From the NCBI RefSeq assembly GCF_029892285.1, contig NZ_JARXVM010000001.1, forward strand, positions 1 through 64,000: a stretch of DNA of 64,000 nucleotides, given 5' to 3'. Under the pieces are notes generated by a model, which ran no database searches, was not told the origin of the DNA, and saw only the letters and a program-made list of their open reading frames with translations. Origin of the DNA: Rhizobium sp. SG_E_25_P2 (GTDB lineage: Bacteria > Pseudomonadota > Alphaproteobacteria > Rhizobiales > Rhizobiaceae). Made by a program: the position numbers and the translations under genes. This document shows positions 53,536 to 63,462 of the stretch, one piece after another (positions within the stretch are counted from its first letter, which is position 1; every line of letters starts with the position of its first letter).

Positions 53536-53560
53536 ATGAAATTGAAACAGGAATTTTCAT
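53536..53560. promoter_or_regulatory. 25-bp palindromic operator before the amine oxidase
   Basis: ATGAAA-N13-TTTCAT, identical arms and spacing to 52164-52188. It lies between the amine oxidase start and the end of the 204-aa gene. Confidence 0.65.
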
Positions 53561-53577
53561 TTATTTGAAGCGCTGCG

Positions 53578-54192
53578 TCAGCCGCCAATCTGGACCAGCG
53601 GGCGATAGCCGGCCTTGAGCGCAGCGAGAATGGGCGGAGGCGTCAGCACATCGACCCTGGTTGCGGGATCGAAGACAGTCGGCGCGCCATAGCCGGCGTG
53701 GCTCCAAGGGTGAAGATTGCCATACCACAGGAGATGCGGCGCTTGATCATGGAGTACGAACCCGCCGTCGGGCAGGTCTCCGAGTGTTTCCACATGCGGC
53801 CCCGCGCTTCGCCAGTGCCGCGCCTGATGCAGGATCTGATCCATGCGGGCGGCTGAAAGCGTCTGCTCCGCCTCACCCAGACCTTCCGCCAGCGCAGTGC
53901 GAAAAGCTTTGTAAGCCGGGCGGCGGCAAAGCGCGCAGGGGCGATGCCCTGCCGAGAGCGCCACGGCCTCGTCGAGAAAGAAGAGCGGCGTATAGTGACC
54001 GCGTTGATCGAAGATCACCCGATAACCCGGCGACCGGGGTTCAAGCGTGCAACTGATCCACGCCTTGCTGCGCCAGGGTCTGACGATGCGGCCTTGCCTG
54101 TCATGCAGATCGCCGCGATTGCCCATCAGAGACCCGCGCGCCGGGGACGCTTCGATGTTTCCGAAGGGCGTCACCCGGTTGGCGCGCGGCAT
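53578..54192 (-). CDS. Conserved hypothetical protein (204 aa)
   Basis: Soluble protein of 204 aa. Recognisable blocks of a widespread uncharacterised family: NRVTPFGNIEASPARGSLMGNRG at the N-terminus, RPWRSKAWISCTLE, and HRPCALCRRPAYKAFR with a CxxC pair. Trp/His-rich C-terminal half (LLWYGNLHPWSHAGYG). No enzyme motif is known to me. It starts 6 nt after the aminotransferase fusion stop, so both are probably co-transcribed. Confidence 0.7.
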   Translation of the reverse strand: MPRANRVTPFGNIEASPARGSLMGNRGDLHDRQGRIVRPWRSKAWISCTLEPRSPGYRVIFDQRGHYTPLFFLDEAVALSAGHRPCALCRRPAYKAFRTALAEGLGEAEQTLSAARMDQILHQARHWRSAGPHVETLGDLPDGGFVLHDQAPHLLWYGNLHPWSHAGYGAPTVFDPATRVDVLTPPPILAALKAGYRPLVQIGG

Positions 54193-54198
54193 GAGGGG

Positions 54199-57114
54199 TC
54201 ACCAGCCTTCGTCGAGCACGCGAGCCAGCATATCGACGAAATAGTCGGCGCTGGCTTTCGACAGGCACATCGGCGGCTTGATTTTCAAGACATTCAGGTG
54301 ATCGCCCGTCGGCTGCATGATCACCCCGAGATCGAGCAGGCGGTCGCAGATCCGCGCCGTCTCGACGGTGGCGGGGGCAAGCGTCTGGCGGTCGCGGACG
54401 AATTCGAGGCCGAGATAGAGGCCCATGCCATGCACCGCGCCGACGAGATCGAAACGCTGGCCGAGCGCCTCCAGCCGCGCCTTAAGATGATCGCCCACCT
54501 CGCGCGCATTGTCCTGCAGTTTTTCCTCGAACAGCGCGTCGAGCACGGTCATGCCGACCACGCAGGACACCGGGCTGCCGCCGGCGGAGGAGAAGAAGTA
54601 GCCCTCCTTCTCCAGACTGTCGGCAATGGCGCGGCTGGTGATGACGGCGCCGAGCGGATGACCATTGCCCATGCCCTTGGCGATGGTGATGATATCGGGC
54701 GTGACGCCCTGCTCCTCAAAACCCCAGAAGTAATGGCCGAGACGACCGTAACCGACTTGCACCTCATCGGCGATGGTCACGCCGCCCCGGGCGCGGACCA
54801 TCTCGTAAACAGCCTTGAGATAGCCCTTGGGCAGGGGAATGCCGCCGGAATTGCCATAGACGCTTTCGCAGATGAAGCCCGCCAGGGCTTCGCCCTTTTC
54901 ATCCAGCCGCGCCAGCGCCTTTTCCACTTCGGTGACGTAACCGGGGGCGGAATCCGGCCCACGATGGGGTCCGCGATAGGTGTTGGGCGAGGTGACGGCA
55001 TGCACCCAGGAGGGCCGCGTGGTCAGTGCCTGCGGATTGTCGGCGATCGAGGTGGACACGGCGTCGGACGCCACCGTCCAGCCGTGATAGGCCTCAAGCA
55101 GGCAGAGCATGTTGCGCGCGCCGGAATGCGCCCAGGCGAGCCGGAGCGCGAGATCATTGGCCTCCGAGCCGGAATTGACGAGGAAGACGGTGTCCAAGCC
55201 CTCGGGCGCGAGATCGACGAGCCGTTTGGAAAAGTCGGCAATGCCGGCATAATGGAAGCGGGAATTGGTGTTGAGCAGGCTCCATTGCCGGCCGACCGCC
55301 GCCGAGAGCTTCTCGTGGCCATGGCCGAGGATGGCGACATTGTTGACCATGTCGAGATAGGCGCGGCCATTGGTGCCGTACATCTGCTCGCGCCAGCCGC
55401 GCTCGATCTGCGGCGGGTTCTGGTAGTAATTCTTCTGCGGCTTGGCGAAATGCGCCTGCCGCACCGCCATCAGATCCTCGCTGGCCAGCGCCGGCGCATC
55501 GAGATCACGTCCCAGGAGCGCAGAGGGCGACGGACAGAGTTGCATCCAGGCTCTCGCCTGATGATCAGCGACGAAGGCGGGCGGCCTCTCCTCGCCGAGG
55601 CGGCTCAATTGGACGCCGACCACACCCTCCTCGCCCACGGCTGCATACTGGTCGCCGATGTCCAGTGGTGTATCTGGTGCGGCGAGCGCGTCGGCGCCGG
55701 TCAGCCACACAGTGAGGTCCTGTCCAACCAGCGCCAGCGCGCCGGCCGTGTGCAAAACCCGTCCAGCGAACGGCGCTTGAAGCCGGGTTCCTGCCGGAGC
55801 GGCCAGTTCCACCGTCAAGGCTGTGGACGCCGGCGCTTGCGGCGTATGATGCACAGCCCGGCTCAGGCGGCGTTCGCCGTAACGCGTCGCAGCAAAGCCG
55901 GTCCTGACGGCAGCGTCTTTGAGCAACCGGCGATCGATGTCGGCTTCCAGCCAGTTTCCGGAACGATAGACTTCCGAGAGCGCATCGAGACGCAGAGGCG
56001 TCAGCGCGGACGGGGCGAGATCACCGATCAGCGGCGCCACGGCCGGCGCGGGCGCGGCATTCGATTTTCCAAGAACATCGAGAATTGCCGCCTGCATCAC
56101 TGCGATCGGCAGGCTGGTCGCAACGCGAAAGATTTCCCGCTCGTGGTCGATATTGCCGGCGACATAGGCGTTGTCGGGCTCCACCGCCAATTGCTGCTCG
56201 CCGGAGGCTGCGAGAACGCAGGCGCGCTGCACGACCAGCGGCCAGAGCGCCTGCAACTCCTCATCCGTCAGGGGATAGGTCGCATGAAAAGCCTCGACTG
56301 CCGGCAGGATGAAGAACGGATCGCCATCGGCGTGATGCAGCAGCGCCGCGCAGGTAACGGCGAGATCGCCGATCACCCAGCCGCGCATGAGATCGCCGAA
56401 ATCGATGACGCCGGCGGGGATGGGATGGCCGTCAGCATCCATGCGAGCGACGACATTGTCGTCGGTGACGTCGTGATGCACGGCCTGCAATCGCAACCTG
56501 TCGCGGACAGGCGCGAGATGGGCTTCCGCGGCTTCCGTCGCCGTGAGCACCGCCGCGCGCCGTGCGGGATCGGGAATGGCCGAGGCCATGGCGAGCGTGA
56601 CGCTGTAAGCGGCTCGCATGTCCCATTGCAGCGCCCGGTCGAGGCCGGGATGATCGAAACCGGCGAGCGTCGCCGCCACATCCGCCGAGAGGCGACCGAG
56701 GGCGCGGCGGGTGACCTCGGACAGATGTTTGCGACGGGTCAGCGGCTCGCCTTCGAGATAGGTGAGAAGTCGGACGCGGCAGGGCATATCGCCGACCGTC
56801 AGTTCGATGATCTCTTTCCCCGAACGCGCGGCCACCGGGCGCGGCGCTTCGAAGCCTGTCGCCTTGGCGGCGAGCGCTTGCATGGCGGCGTTCTGGGCCT
56901 CCAATTCGGCCAGCGAATACTCCGTCCGGGCGATCTTCAGCACGAAGGCCTCGCCAATGGCGGTCCGGATGCGAAAATTGCGGTCCTGCTGGCTGCCGAG
57001 CTCGACGATTTGCCCCTCCAGACCATACGCGTCTCGCAGAATCGCCGCCGCCTGATCGATGCTGACGTCAGGGCGCGGAAGGTCTGCGCGTTGAGCGGCG
57101 TTCTGGTGGGTCAT
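54199..57114 (-). CDS. Kinase / M23-like / class-III aminotransferase fusion
   Basis: Protein of 971 aa with three parts. Residues about 25-330 are an APH/choline-kinase-type phosphotransferase with HHDVTDDN (213-220) and IDFGD (237-241). Residues about 440-540 resemble a LytM/M23 beta barrel (LAAPAGTRLQAPFAGRVL) without visible metal ligands. From about 560 on it is a class-III PLP enzyme with ADEVQVGYGRLG and the PLP lysine Lys813 in IAKGMGNGHPLG. Related fusions link hydroxylysine/ethanolamine kinases to phospho-lyases of the AGXT2L type; a route amino alcohol to phospho-amino alcohol to aldehyde is inferred. ATG 57114 has GGGAG upstream. No frameshift. Confidence 0.88.
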   Translation of the reverse strand: MTHQNAAQRADLPRPDVSIDQAAAILRDAYGLEGQIVELGSQQDRNFRIRTAIGEAFVLKIARTEYSLAELEAQNAAMQALAAKATGFEAPRPVAARSGKEIIELTVGDMPCRVRLLTYLEGEPLTRRKHLSEVTRRALGRLSADVAATLAGFDHPGLDRALQWDMRAAYSVTLAMASAIPDPARRAAVLTATEAAEAHLAPVRDRLRLQAVHHDVTDDNVVARMDADGHPIPAGVIDFGDLMRGWVIGDLAVTCAALLHHADGDPFFILPAVEAFHATYPLTDEELQALWPLVVQRACVLAASGEQQLAVEPDNAYVAGNIDHEREIFRVATSLPIAVMQAAILDVLGKSNAAPAPAVAPLIGDLAPSALTPLRLDALSEVYRSGNWLEADIDRRLLKDAAVRTGFAATRYGERRLSRAVHHTPQAPASTALTVELAAPAGTRLQAPFAGRVLHTAGALALVGQDLTVWLTGADALAAPDTPLDIGDQYAAVGEEGVVGVQLSRLGEERPPAFVADHQARAWMQLCPSPSALLGRDLDAPALASEDLMAVRQAHFAKPQKNYYQNPPQIERGWREQMYGTNGRAYLDMVNNVAILGHGHEKLSAAVGRQWSLLNTNSRFHYAGIADFSKRLVDLAPEGLDTVFLVNSGSEANDLALRLAWAHSGARNMLCLLEAYHGWTVASDAVSTSIADNPQALTTRPSWVHAVTSPNTYRGPHRGPDSAPGYVTEVEKALARLDEKGEALAGFICESVYGNSGGIPLPKGYLKAVYEMVRARGGVTIADEVQVGYGRLGHYFWGFEEQGVTPDIITIAKGMGNGHPLGAVITSRAIADSLEKEGYFFSSAGGSPVSCVVGMTVLDALFEEKLQDNAREVGDHLKARLEALGQRFDLVGAVHGMGLYLGLEFVRDRQTLAPATVETARICDRLLDLGVIMQPTGDHLNVLKIKPPMCLSKASADYFVDMLARVLDEGW

Positions 57115-57269
57115 GGCCGTTTCTCCCGAGTAAGGCGACATGGCCTGGTTTCTTAATCTCTGGAATGATTTAGGGCAATCACCAGAAGAGCAGCGGCCTT
57201 GCCAGAGGACCGACGCCCCCTTAAATGGAGGCAGGCGAGCGGTCGCGCCGGTTTGGAACTCAGCGCCTG

Positions 57270-58112
57270 ATGGAAAAGTCTCCCATCCGCAGACGCGGAA
57301 CCCTGTTTTTCTGGCTCGCCTTCGCTGTCATCGCCGGCGCGATCGGCGCAACGGTGTTGCTCGCCCGCGACGGGGCCAATCTGAAGCAGATTATCGCGGC
57401 GTTGGGGCTTTCGCCAGTCCCGCAACAGATCGCCGCCGGCACATCCGCCACCAAGACGAAGCGCCTGCGAAATCTCTCTATCCCGCTCGATCCGATTGTC
57501 TTTCGCCGTGAAATCAAGGACGCGGAAAGCGCCTTTCTGCGCCGCCTCAGCATCGACGCAAAGGCGCTTTGTGAGAGTTTTGCCGAAGCGGGTTTCGCCA
57601 TGAGCGGCTGGGCGCCGGGCGTGTTCAGCAGCAAAACCTATGAATGCTGGGGCGAGCAGATCTTCAACGCGACTGCGGAGCCGGACAAGCAATCCAGCTT
57701 CTTTCTGATGGTCAAGGGCCTGCCGGACGGCGATCTGCTGTCGGCGCGCGTCAAATTCATCTTCACAAGCCCCGAAATGCGCGACCGCTTGACAAACGAC
57801 GCTGTGCGGATGTTGACGCTTTTGGCGGAAAAGACCCGCTGGGGCGACCTCGCCGACCATGCCGCCGATATCAGGGCGCTCAAACCGTTTACGCTCGACG
57901 CTTTCGGTCTCAGGGTGAAGTTTTCCAACGAATTCAGCGGTCTCGGCCGCTATAATCTGGTGGTGTCGCGCGACGGGTCGTTAACCGACGCCGAAAAGAG
58001 AACCCGCGCCTATTTCAATCGCGCCGCCTATTTACCCCTGCCGCCGGATATGGCTGAGAAAAAGCCAGCGGCTGCGCATGACGCAAAGAAGCAAGACGAG
58101 AGCAATGACTGA
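57270..58112 (+). CDS. DUF6030-like membrane-anchored protein
   Basis: Protein of 280 aa with one N-terminal helix (LFFWLAFAVIAGAIGATVLL, about residues 11-30) and a periplasmic domain containing AFLRRLSIDAKALCESFAEAGF and ECWGEQIF, which fits an uncharacterised rhizobial family (DUF6030). Function unknown. ATG 57270 (MEKSPIRRRG, basic then hydrophobic) is a natural start, with an earlier ATG at 57225 possible; ribosome sites are weak. It overlaps the YeeE-type gene by 8 nt. Confidence 0.65.
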   Translation: MEKSPIRRRGTLFFWLAFAVIAGAIGATVLLARDGANLKQIIAALGLSPVPQQIAAGTSATKTKRLRNLSIPLDPIVFRREIKDAESAFLRRLSIDAKALCESFAEAGFAMSGWAPGVFSSKTYECWGEQIFNATAEPDKQSSFFLMVKGLPDGDLLSARVKFIFTSPEMRDRLTNDAVRMLTLLAEKTRWGDLADHAADIRALKPFTLDAFGLRVKFSNEFSGLGRYNLVVSRDGSLTDAEKRTRAYFNRAAYLPLPPDMAEKKPAAAHDAKKQDESND

Positions 58113-58530
58113 TTTCACCCCCTTGCAATCCCTGATCGGCGGAGGCCTGATCGGCCTTAGCGCCGTGTTGTTGATGGCCTTTCACGGCCGCATCGCCGGC
58201 ATGACCGGACTTCTCGCCGGCGTCCTGCCGCCTTTGGCCGCGGACTGGCCGTGGCGGGCGGCGTTTCTCGCCGGCGCGGCGCTTTCACCAATTCTTTGGC
58301 TCGCAAGCGGCAGGGAGATCGCCTTCTCATCGCCCGCGACGCCCTGGGCGTTGGCAACAGGCGGTTTCGTCGTCGGTCTCGGCGTGGTGCTGGGCGGCGG
58401 CTGCCCGTCGGGACACGGCGTGTGCGGCATCGCCCGCTTTTCAAAACGATCGATCGCAGCCACGCTCACCTTCATGGCGACGGCCTTTGTCAGCGTCTTC
58501 GTTCTGCGCCATCTGATCGGAGCCGCATGA
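58105..58530 (+). CDS. YeeE/YedE-family half-transporter, first subunit
   Basis: Membrane protein of 141 aa with four helices (LIGGGLIGLSAVLLMAFHG, FLAGAALSPILWLA, ALATGGFVVGLGVVLGGGC). The family cysteines are in GGGCPSGHGVCGIARFS, as in the PmpA half of split YeeE/YedE thiosulfate or sulfur-compound transporters. Coupled to the next gene through ATGA. No ArsR regulator or sulfur gene is next to it. Confidence 0.88.
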   Translation: MTDFTPLQSLIGGGLIGLSAVLLMAFHGRIAGMTGLLAGVLPPLAADWPWRAAFLAGAALSPILWLASGREIAFSSPATPWALATGGFVVGLGVVLGGGCPSGHGVCGIARFSKRSIAATLTFMATAFVSVFVLRHLIGAA

Positions 58531-58949
58531 TGAGAGAGCTTTTCGCCCTCGCCTTCGGCGCGATCTTCGGCCTGGGAATCGCCATTTCGGGCATGATCAA
58601 CCCGGCCAAGGTGATGAATTTCTTCGATGTCATGGGGAGTTGGGATCCGAGCCTCGCTTTCGTGATGATCGGCGCGCTCGCGGTCGCTATTCCAGGCTAT
58701 GCGCTGGTCTTCCGGATGCGCCGCGCGCCAGTTCTCAACGCGCAATTCGCCCAGCCGACCAAGACGGCGCTCGACCGCAGGCTGATCGGCGGGGCGGCGC
58801 TGTTCGGGCTCGGCTGGGGCGCAGCGGGCTTCTGCCCCGGCGGCGCCATTCCGGCGATCGGTCTGGGTGAAGCCTCAGTCTATGTGTTTCTGCTGGCGAT
58901 GATCGCGGGCATGGTGGTCATGCGGTTGATGCTTGCCCGCCGGGATTGA
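58527..58949 (+). CDS. YeeE/YedE-family half-transporter, second subunit
   Basis: Membrane protein of 140 aa, partner of the preceding one (PmpB type): FALAFGAIFGLGIAISGMINPAKVMNFFD at the start, and the conserved cysteine in WGAAGFCPGGAIPA. Together the two halves equal one full-length YeeE. Probable uptake of thiosulfate or a related sulfur anion. The start is ATG 58527, overlapping the upstream stop by 4 nt. Confidence 0.88.
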   Translation: MMRELFALAFGAIFGLGIAISGMINPAKVMNFFDVMGSWDPSLAFVMIGALAVAIPGYALVFRMRRAPVLNAQFAQPTKTALDRRLIGGAALFGLGWGAAGFCPGGAIPAIGLGEASVYVFLLAMIAGMVVMRLMLARRD

Positions 58950-58956
58950 GGCGAGA

Positions 58957-59364
58957 TCACCGATGCATGTGGGCGCCCTTGGAAATTTTGTCGGCGATCT
59001 TTTTGGGCGCGCGATAGGCGAGACCGACGAATTTTGCGTCATCGGAGCCGAATTCCGAGAAGACGGCGCGGTTGGCGGCGTCGTGACCGGTCGAGAACAT
59101 CTCTTCGATATAGGCCGAACCCTCCACGCCCTGCTCCTGCATGCGCGCGGCTGCCTTGCGGATCGTCTCGCCATCGGCTTCCAGCACGATCACCGGCTGG
59201 CCGCTGATGGGCAGGAAACGCCTGCTGTCGCGGTCGAGATAGGGCTCGCCGATGATCTCGGGCACGCCGGCCGTCACGCCGCTCATCAGAAAGGCGGCGA
59301 CATTCAGCGCTTGCCAGGACGGCAGATCCTCGCGCAGGATCAGGACGATTTTGGTGTCGAACAT
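58957..59364 (-). CDS. DUF2000-family protein
   Basis: Protein of 135 aa: MFDTKIVLILREDLPSWQAL, NVAAFLMSGV, PEIIGEPYLD, and PVIVLEADGETIRKA, the DUF2000 pattern. The family has a PTH2-like (peptidyl-tRNA hydrolase II) fold and often sits beside AraC regulators, as here. Function not known. AGGGAG before ATG 59364 fixes the start. It is convergent with the YeeE pair and head to head with the AraC gene. Confidence 0.85.
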   Translation of the reverse strand: MFDTKIVLILREDLPSWQALNVAAFLMSGVTAGVPEIIGEPYLDRDSRRFLPISGQPVIVLEADGETIRKAAARMQEQGVEGSAYIEEMFSTGHDAANRAVFSEFGSDDAKFVGLAYRAPKKIADKISKGAHMHR

Positions 59365-60247
59365 GGGGACTCCCTTGGCTGGCAATAAAGACAGGCGCTT
59401 AGCAAGGACGGAGAGTGCTGGTCTTGAACGTCTGTGCGCGGAAGGCGATCATATTCGCCGCGCGCCGGACGCCGAGGCGCTCGAACGGATCGAAGTGGTG
59501 ATGTCGCGCTTCACCTATGCGGCGCATCGCCATGACAGTTATGCGCTTGGGTTGACGATCAGCGGCGCGCAGACGTTCTTCTATCGCGGCGAGCGCCGGC
59601 TCAGCCTGCCCGGCCAGTGGCTGGCGCTGCATCCTGATGAGCTTCATGACGGCCAGGCCGGCGATGACGCCGGCCTGCGCTACCGCATGCTTTATCTCGA
59701 ACCTTCAAGGCTCTATGACGCGCTGCCCGAGGGGATCATGACCCTGCCCTTTCTCCAGCAGCCGGTCGGCGACGATCCCTTGGTGACACGCCTTCTTGCA
59801 GGGCTCCTGAGCGGCATGGAGGACGGCATCGACCCACTGGCGCTCGATGGTTGCCTCGCCGAACTCGCCGCACGGCTTGCGACGCTTGCAGGCCTTGCCA
59901 AGGGCCGCAGCGTAAAAACGACGCCCGACATGCGCCAGATACGGGATTATCTGGTGGAGCACGCTTTCGAGCAGGTTACTTCCGACGATCTGGAGAGGGT
60001 GTCGGGGCTCAACCGTTACCAGATCGCCCGCGCTTTCCGGCGGATGCATGGATCTAGCCCGCACCGGTTTCTGGTGATGCGGCGGCTGCAGGCGGCGCGC
60101 AAACGAATTGGCGAAGGCGCTGATATCGCCGATGTGGCGGCCGAAACAGGCTTCGCCGATCAGGCGCATCTGACGCGCTGGTTTCGCAACGCCTATGGAA
60201 CGACGCCGGCGCGATGGGCGCAGATGGCGAGGGCGCGGACGGCCTGA
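59363..60247 (+). CDS. AraC-family regulator
   Basis: Protein of up to 294 aa. N-terminal cupin-type effector domain (HRHDSYALGLTISGAQTFFYRGERR, LHPDELHDGQ) and a C-terminal pair of HTHs (about 190-290: VSGLNRYQIARAFRRMHGSSP, IADVAAETGFADQAHLTRWF). It probably controls the DUF2000 gene, with which it is divergent. The start is uncertain: ATG 59363 overlaps the DUF2000 start codon on the other strand; a TTG at 59375 is an alternative, but the family needs the residues DHIRRAPDAEALERIE, which lie after both. Confidence 0.85.
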   Translation: MGTPLAGNKDRRLARTESAGLERLCAEGDHIRRAPDAEALERIEVVMSRFTYAAHRHDSYALGLTISGAQTFFYRGERRLSLPGQWLALHPDELHDGQAGDDAGLRYRMLYLEPSRLYDALPEGIMTLPFLQQPVGDDPLVTRLLAGLLSGMEDGIDPLALDGCLAELAARLATLAGLAKGRSVKTTPDMRQIRDYLVEHAFEQVTSDDLERVSGLNRYQIARAFRRMHGSSPHRFLVMRRLQAARKRIGEGADIADVAAETGFADQAHLTRWFRNAYGTTPARWAQMARARTA

Positions 60248-60492
60248 GGCGCCAAAGTTTTGCGGCCTTCGCCCTTCCCTTTGCCAAAAAAACCGCCTAA
60301 GACAGCGCCCATCATGGATCGCGCGCGGCTTTGGATCATATCGCGAATTATTTGCCCGGCCTTTGCAGCCTGAACGGCGACAGCAGAGGTCCGGGATTTT
60401 GGCGTTTGCGCCACTCCAATCCACGATATTCCCATTTTTCGCAGGCGCTGTCCGCCCCTCCCCCGCGACCGGGCGCGAGCGCATAAGACGGT
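60248..60492. other. ileS leader region
   Basis: 245 bp between the AraC stop and ileS with no gene. I see no T-box, leader peptide with Ile codons, or terminator/antiterminator pair. A promoter must be here but no strong -35/-10 match stands out. Confidence 0.4.
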
Positions 60493-63453
60493 ATGACGAT
60501 GAACGACACCGCAGACAAGAACGACTATTCCTCGACGCTCTATCTTCCGCAGACGGATTTCCCGATGCGCGCCGGCCTGCCGCAGAAGGAGCCGGAGATC
60601 GCCAAGCGCTGGAAGGAGCAGGATCTCTATAAGCAGTTGCGCGCCTCCGCCGCCGGCCGGCAGAAATTCGTGCTGCATGACGGCCCTCCCTACGCCAATG
60701 GCAATATCCATATCGGCCATGCGCTCAACAAGGTGCTGAAAGACGTCATCACCCGCTCGTTCCAGATGCGCGGGCGCGACGCCAATTACGTGCCGGGCTG
60801 GGATTGCCACGGCCTGCCGATCGAATGGAAGATCGAGGAAAAGTATCGCGAAAAAGGCAAGGACAAGAACGAGGTCCCGGTCAACGAATTCCGCCGCGAA
60901 TGCCGCGAGTTCGCGCAGGGCTGGATCAATATCCAGTCTGAAGAATTCCGTCGCCTGGGCATCGAGGGCGATTTCGACAATCCCTACACGACCATGGCCT
61001 ATCATTCCGAAGCCCGCATCGCCGGCGAGCTTCTGAAGATCGCCATGTCAGGCCAACTCTATCGCGGCTCCAAGCCGATCATGTGGTCGGTGGTCGAGCG
61101 CACGGCGCTTGCCGAGGCCGAGGTCGAGTATCACGAGGTCGAGAGCGATACGATCTGGGTGAAGTTCCCGATTCCGCACCGCCTCGTAGAGCCGACTCCG
61201 CGAGGAGAACCTGGTCAGCAAACAACAAGTCAGGACGAATTGGCTGGTGCTTCGGTAGTCATCTGGACCACTACGCCCTGGACCATCCCGGGCAATCGCG
61301 CCATCTCCTTCTCGTCCCGTATCGAATACGGCCTTTATGAAGTGACCGCAGCCGCCAATGACTTTGGCCCGCAGCCAGGCGAGAAGCTCATTTTCGCCGA
61401 CAAACTGGCGGCTGACGCCTTCACCAAGGCCAAGCTTGAATTCACCCGCCTTCGCGGCGTCACCGGCGATGAACTCGGCGCCATCATTTGCGCCCACCCC
61501 CTTGCCGACATGGGTTACGACTTCGACGTGCCCCTGCTCGATGGCGACCATGTGACCGACGACGCCGGCACAGGCTTCGTGCATACCGCGCCGAGCCATG
61601 GCCGCGAAGACTTTGACGCCTGGATGGCCAATGCCCGGGCGCTTGAAGCGCGCGGCATCTCGTCCAAGATTCCGTTCACCGTTGGCGACGACGGCTTCTA
61701 CACCGACGAAGCCCCTGGCTTCGGCCCCTCGGCCGAAGGCGGCGCGGCGCGCGTGATGGATGACAACGGCAAGAAGGGCGACGCCAACAAGCGCGTCATC
61801 GAAGCGCTGATCGCCGCGAACAATCTCTTCGCCCGCGGCCGTATCAAGCATGACTATCCGCATAGCTGGCGCTCCAAGAAGCCGGTGATCTTCCGCAACA
61901 CGCCGCAATGGTTCGTCTATATGGACAAGGACCTCGGCGATAGCGCCACGCTGCGCTCGCGCGCGCTCAACGCTATCGACCAGACCCGCTTCGTGCCGGC
62001 GGGCGGCCAGAACCGTCTGCGCGCCATGATCGAGCAGCGCCCGGACTGGGTGCTGTCGCGCCAGCGCGCCTGGGGCGTGCCGATCTGCGTCTTCGCCGAC
62101 AAGGACGGTACTGTCTTGAAGGACGAGGCGGTCAACGCCCGCATTCTCGAAGCCTTCGAGAAGGAAGGCGCCGACGCCTGGTTCGCCGAGGGCGCCAAGG
62201 AGCGCTTCCTGGGCTCCGAGCATGACGGCGAGACCTGGCAGATGGTCACCGACATTCTCGACGTCTGGTTCGATTCTGGCTCCACCCACACCTTCACGCT
62301 TGAAGACCGTCCGGACCTGAAATGGCCCGCCGACGTCTATCTCGAAGGCTCGGACCAGCATCGCGGCTGGTTCCATTCCTCGCTGCTTGAAAGCTGCGCC
62401 ACGCGCGGCCGCGCGCCCTATGACACGGTCATCACCCATGGCTTCACCATGGCTGAGGACGGCCGCAAGATGTCGAAGTCGCTCGGCAACACCGTGACGC
62501 CGCAGGAAGTGATGGGCCAGTCGGGCGCCGATATTCTGCGCCTTTGGGTGATGAACACCGATTATTGGGAAGATCAGCGTCTCGGCAAGACGATCATCCA
62601 GACCAATATCGACGCCTATCGCAAGATCCGCAACACGATCCGCTGGATGCTCGGCACACTCGCCCATGACCAGGGCGAGGACATCGCTTACGCCGATCTG
62701 CCGGAACTCGAAAAGCTGATGCTGCATCGCCTCGCCGAACTCGATGCGGTGGTGCGCCAGGGCTATGACGAATTCGACTTCAAGCGCATCGTCCGCTCGC
62801 TGTCTGATTTCGCCAATGTCGAATTGTCGGCCTTCTATTTCGACATCCGCAAGGACACGCTCTATTGCGACGCCCCGTCGAGCCTGAAGCGGCGCTCGGC
62901 CCTGTTCGTGATCCGCAAGCTGTTCGATTGCCTCGTCACCTGGTTTGCGCCGATGATGCCCTTCACCATGGAAGAGGCCTGGCTGTCGCGCGATCCCTCG
63001 GCCGCCTCGGTGCATCTCGAACAGTTCCCGGAAATCCCGGCTGACTGGTCGAACGAGGCGCTGGCGGAGAAGTGGAAGAAGGTGCGCGCCGTGCGCCGCG
63101 CCGTAACAGGCGCGCTAGAAATCGAGCGCAAGGACAAGCGCATCGGCTCTTCGCTCGAAGCGGCGCCCGTGGTCCACATCGCCGACACTGAGCTGATGGC
63201 GGCCGTGGAAGGTCTGGATTTCGCGGAAATCTGCATCACCTCCGACATTTCACTGGTGGCGGGCGACGGTCCGGCCGAAGCGTTCCGTTCGGAAGACGTC
63301 GCCCATGTGGCGGTAGAGCCGACACGGGCGGAAGGCGCCAAATGCGCCCGCTCCTGGAAAATCACCCGCGACGTGGGCTCCGACCCCGATTATCCCGACG
63401 TGTCTCAGCGCGATGCGCAGGCGCTTCGTGAACTGGCCGCGCTCAAGGCCTGA
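60493..63453 (+). CDS. ileS: Isoleucyl-tRNA synthetase
   Basis: Class I aminoacyl-tRNA synthetase of 986 aa charging tRNA-Ile in the cytosol. HIGH motif at 73-76 ([10 protein letters not shown]), KMSKS at 659-663, CP1 editing domain with [17 protein letters not shown] near residue 260. The C-terminal zinc finger is degenerate: only the first cysteine ([15 protein letters not shown]) remains of the usual four. A stretch of about 20 residues before the WTTTPWT block ([18 protein letters not shown]) looks inserted. The ribosome site is weak; ATG 60499 is an alternative. Confidence 0.97.
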   Translation: MTMNDTADKNDYSSTLYLPQTDFPMRAGLPQKEPEIAKRWKEQDLYKQLRASAAGRQKFVLHDGPPYANGNIHIGHALNKVLKDVITRSFQMRGRDANYVPGWDCHGLPIEWKIEEKYREKGKDKNEVPVNEFRRECREFAQGWINIQSEEFRRLGIEGDFDNPYTTMAYHSEARIAGELLKIAMSGQLYRGSKPIMWSVVERTALAEAEVEYHEVESDTIWVKFPIPHRLVEPTPRGEPGQQTTSQDELAGASVVIWTTTPWTIPGNRAISFSSRIEYGLYEVTAAANDFGPQPGEKLIFADKLAADAFTKAKLEFTRLRGVTGDELGAIICAHPLADMGYDFDVPLLDGDHVTDDAGTGFVHTAPSHGREDFDAWMANARALEARGISSKIPFTVGDDGFYTDEAPGFGPSAEGGAARVMDDNGKKGDANKRVIEALIAANNLFARGRIKHDYPHSWRSKKPVIFRNTPQWFVYMDKDLGDSATLRSRALNAIDQTRFVPAGGQNRLRAMIEQRPDWVLSRQRAWGVPICVFADKDGTVLKDEAVNARILEAFEKEGADAWFAEGAKERFLGSEHDGETWQMVTDILDVWFDSGSTHTFTLEDRPDLKWPADVYLEGSDQHRGWFHSSLLESCATRGRAPYDTVITHGFTMAEDGRKMSKSLGNTVTPQEVMGQSGADILRLWVMNTDYWEDQRLGKTIIQTNIDAYRKIRNTIRWMLGTLAHDQGEDIAYADLPELEKLMLHRLAELDAVVRQGYDEFDFKRIVRSLSDFANVELSAFYFDIRKDTLYCDAPSSLKRRSALFVIRKLFDCLVTWFAPMMPFTMEEAWLSRDPSAASVHLEQFPEIPADWSNEALAEKWKKVRAVRRAVTGALEIERKDKRIGSSLEAAPVVHIADTELMAAVEGLDFAEICITSDISLVAGDGPAEAFRSEDVAHVAVEPTRAEGAKCARSWKITRDVGSDPDYPDVSQRDAQALRELAALKA

Positions 63454-63462
63454 CAACAATCC

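Noticed and set aside
53944-57156. 1070-codon frame opposite the kinase/aminotransferase fusion
   Set aside because: Shadow frame; the leftward protein has three recognisable domains with catalytic residues.
60248-60492. T-box or leader-peptide attenuator before ileS
   Set aside because: No specifier hairpin, no run of Ile codons and no terminator in the leader.
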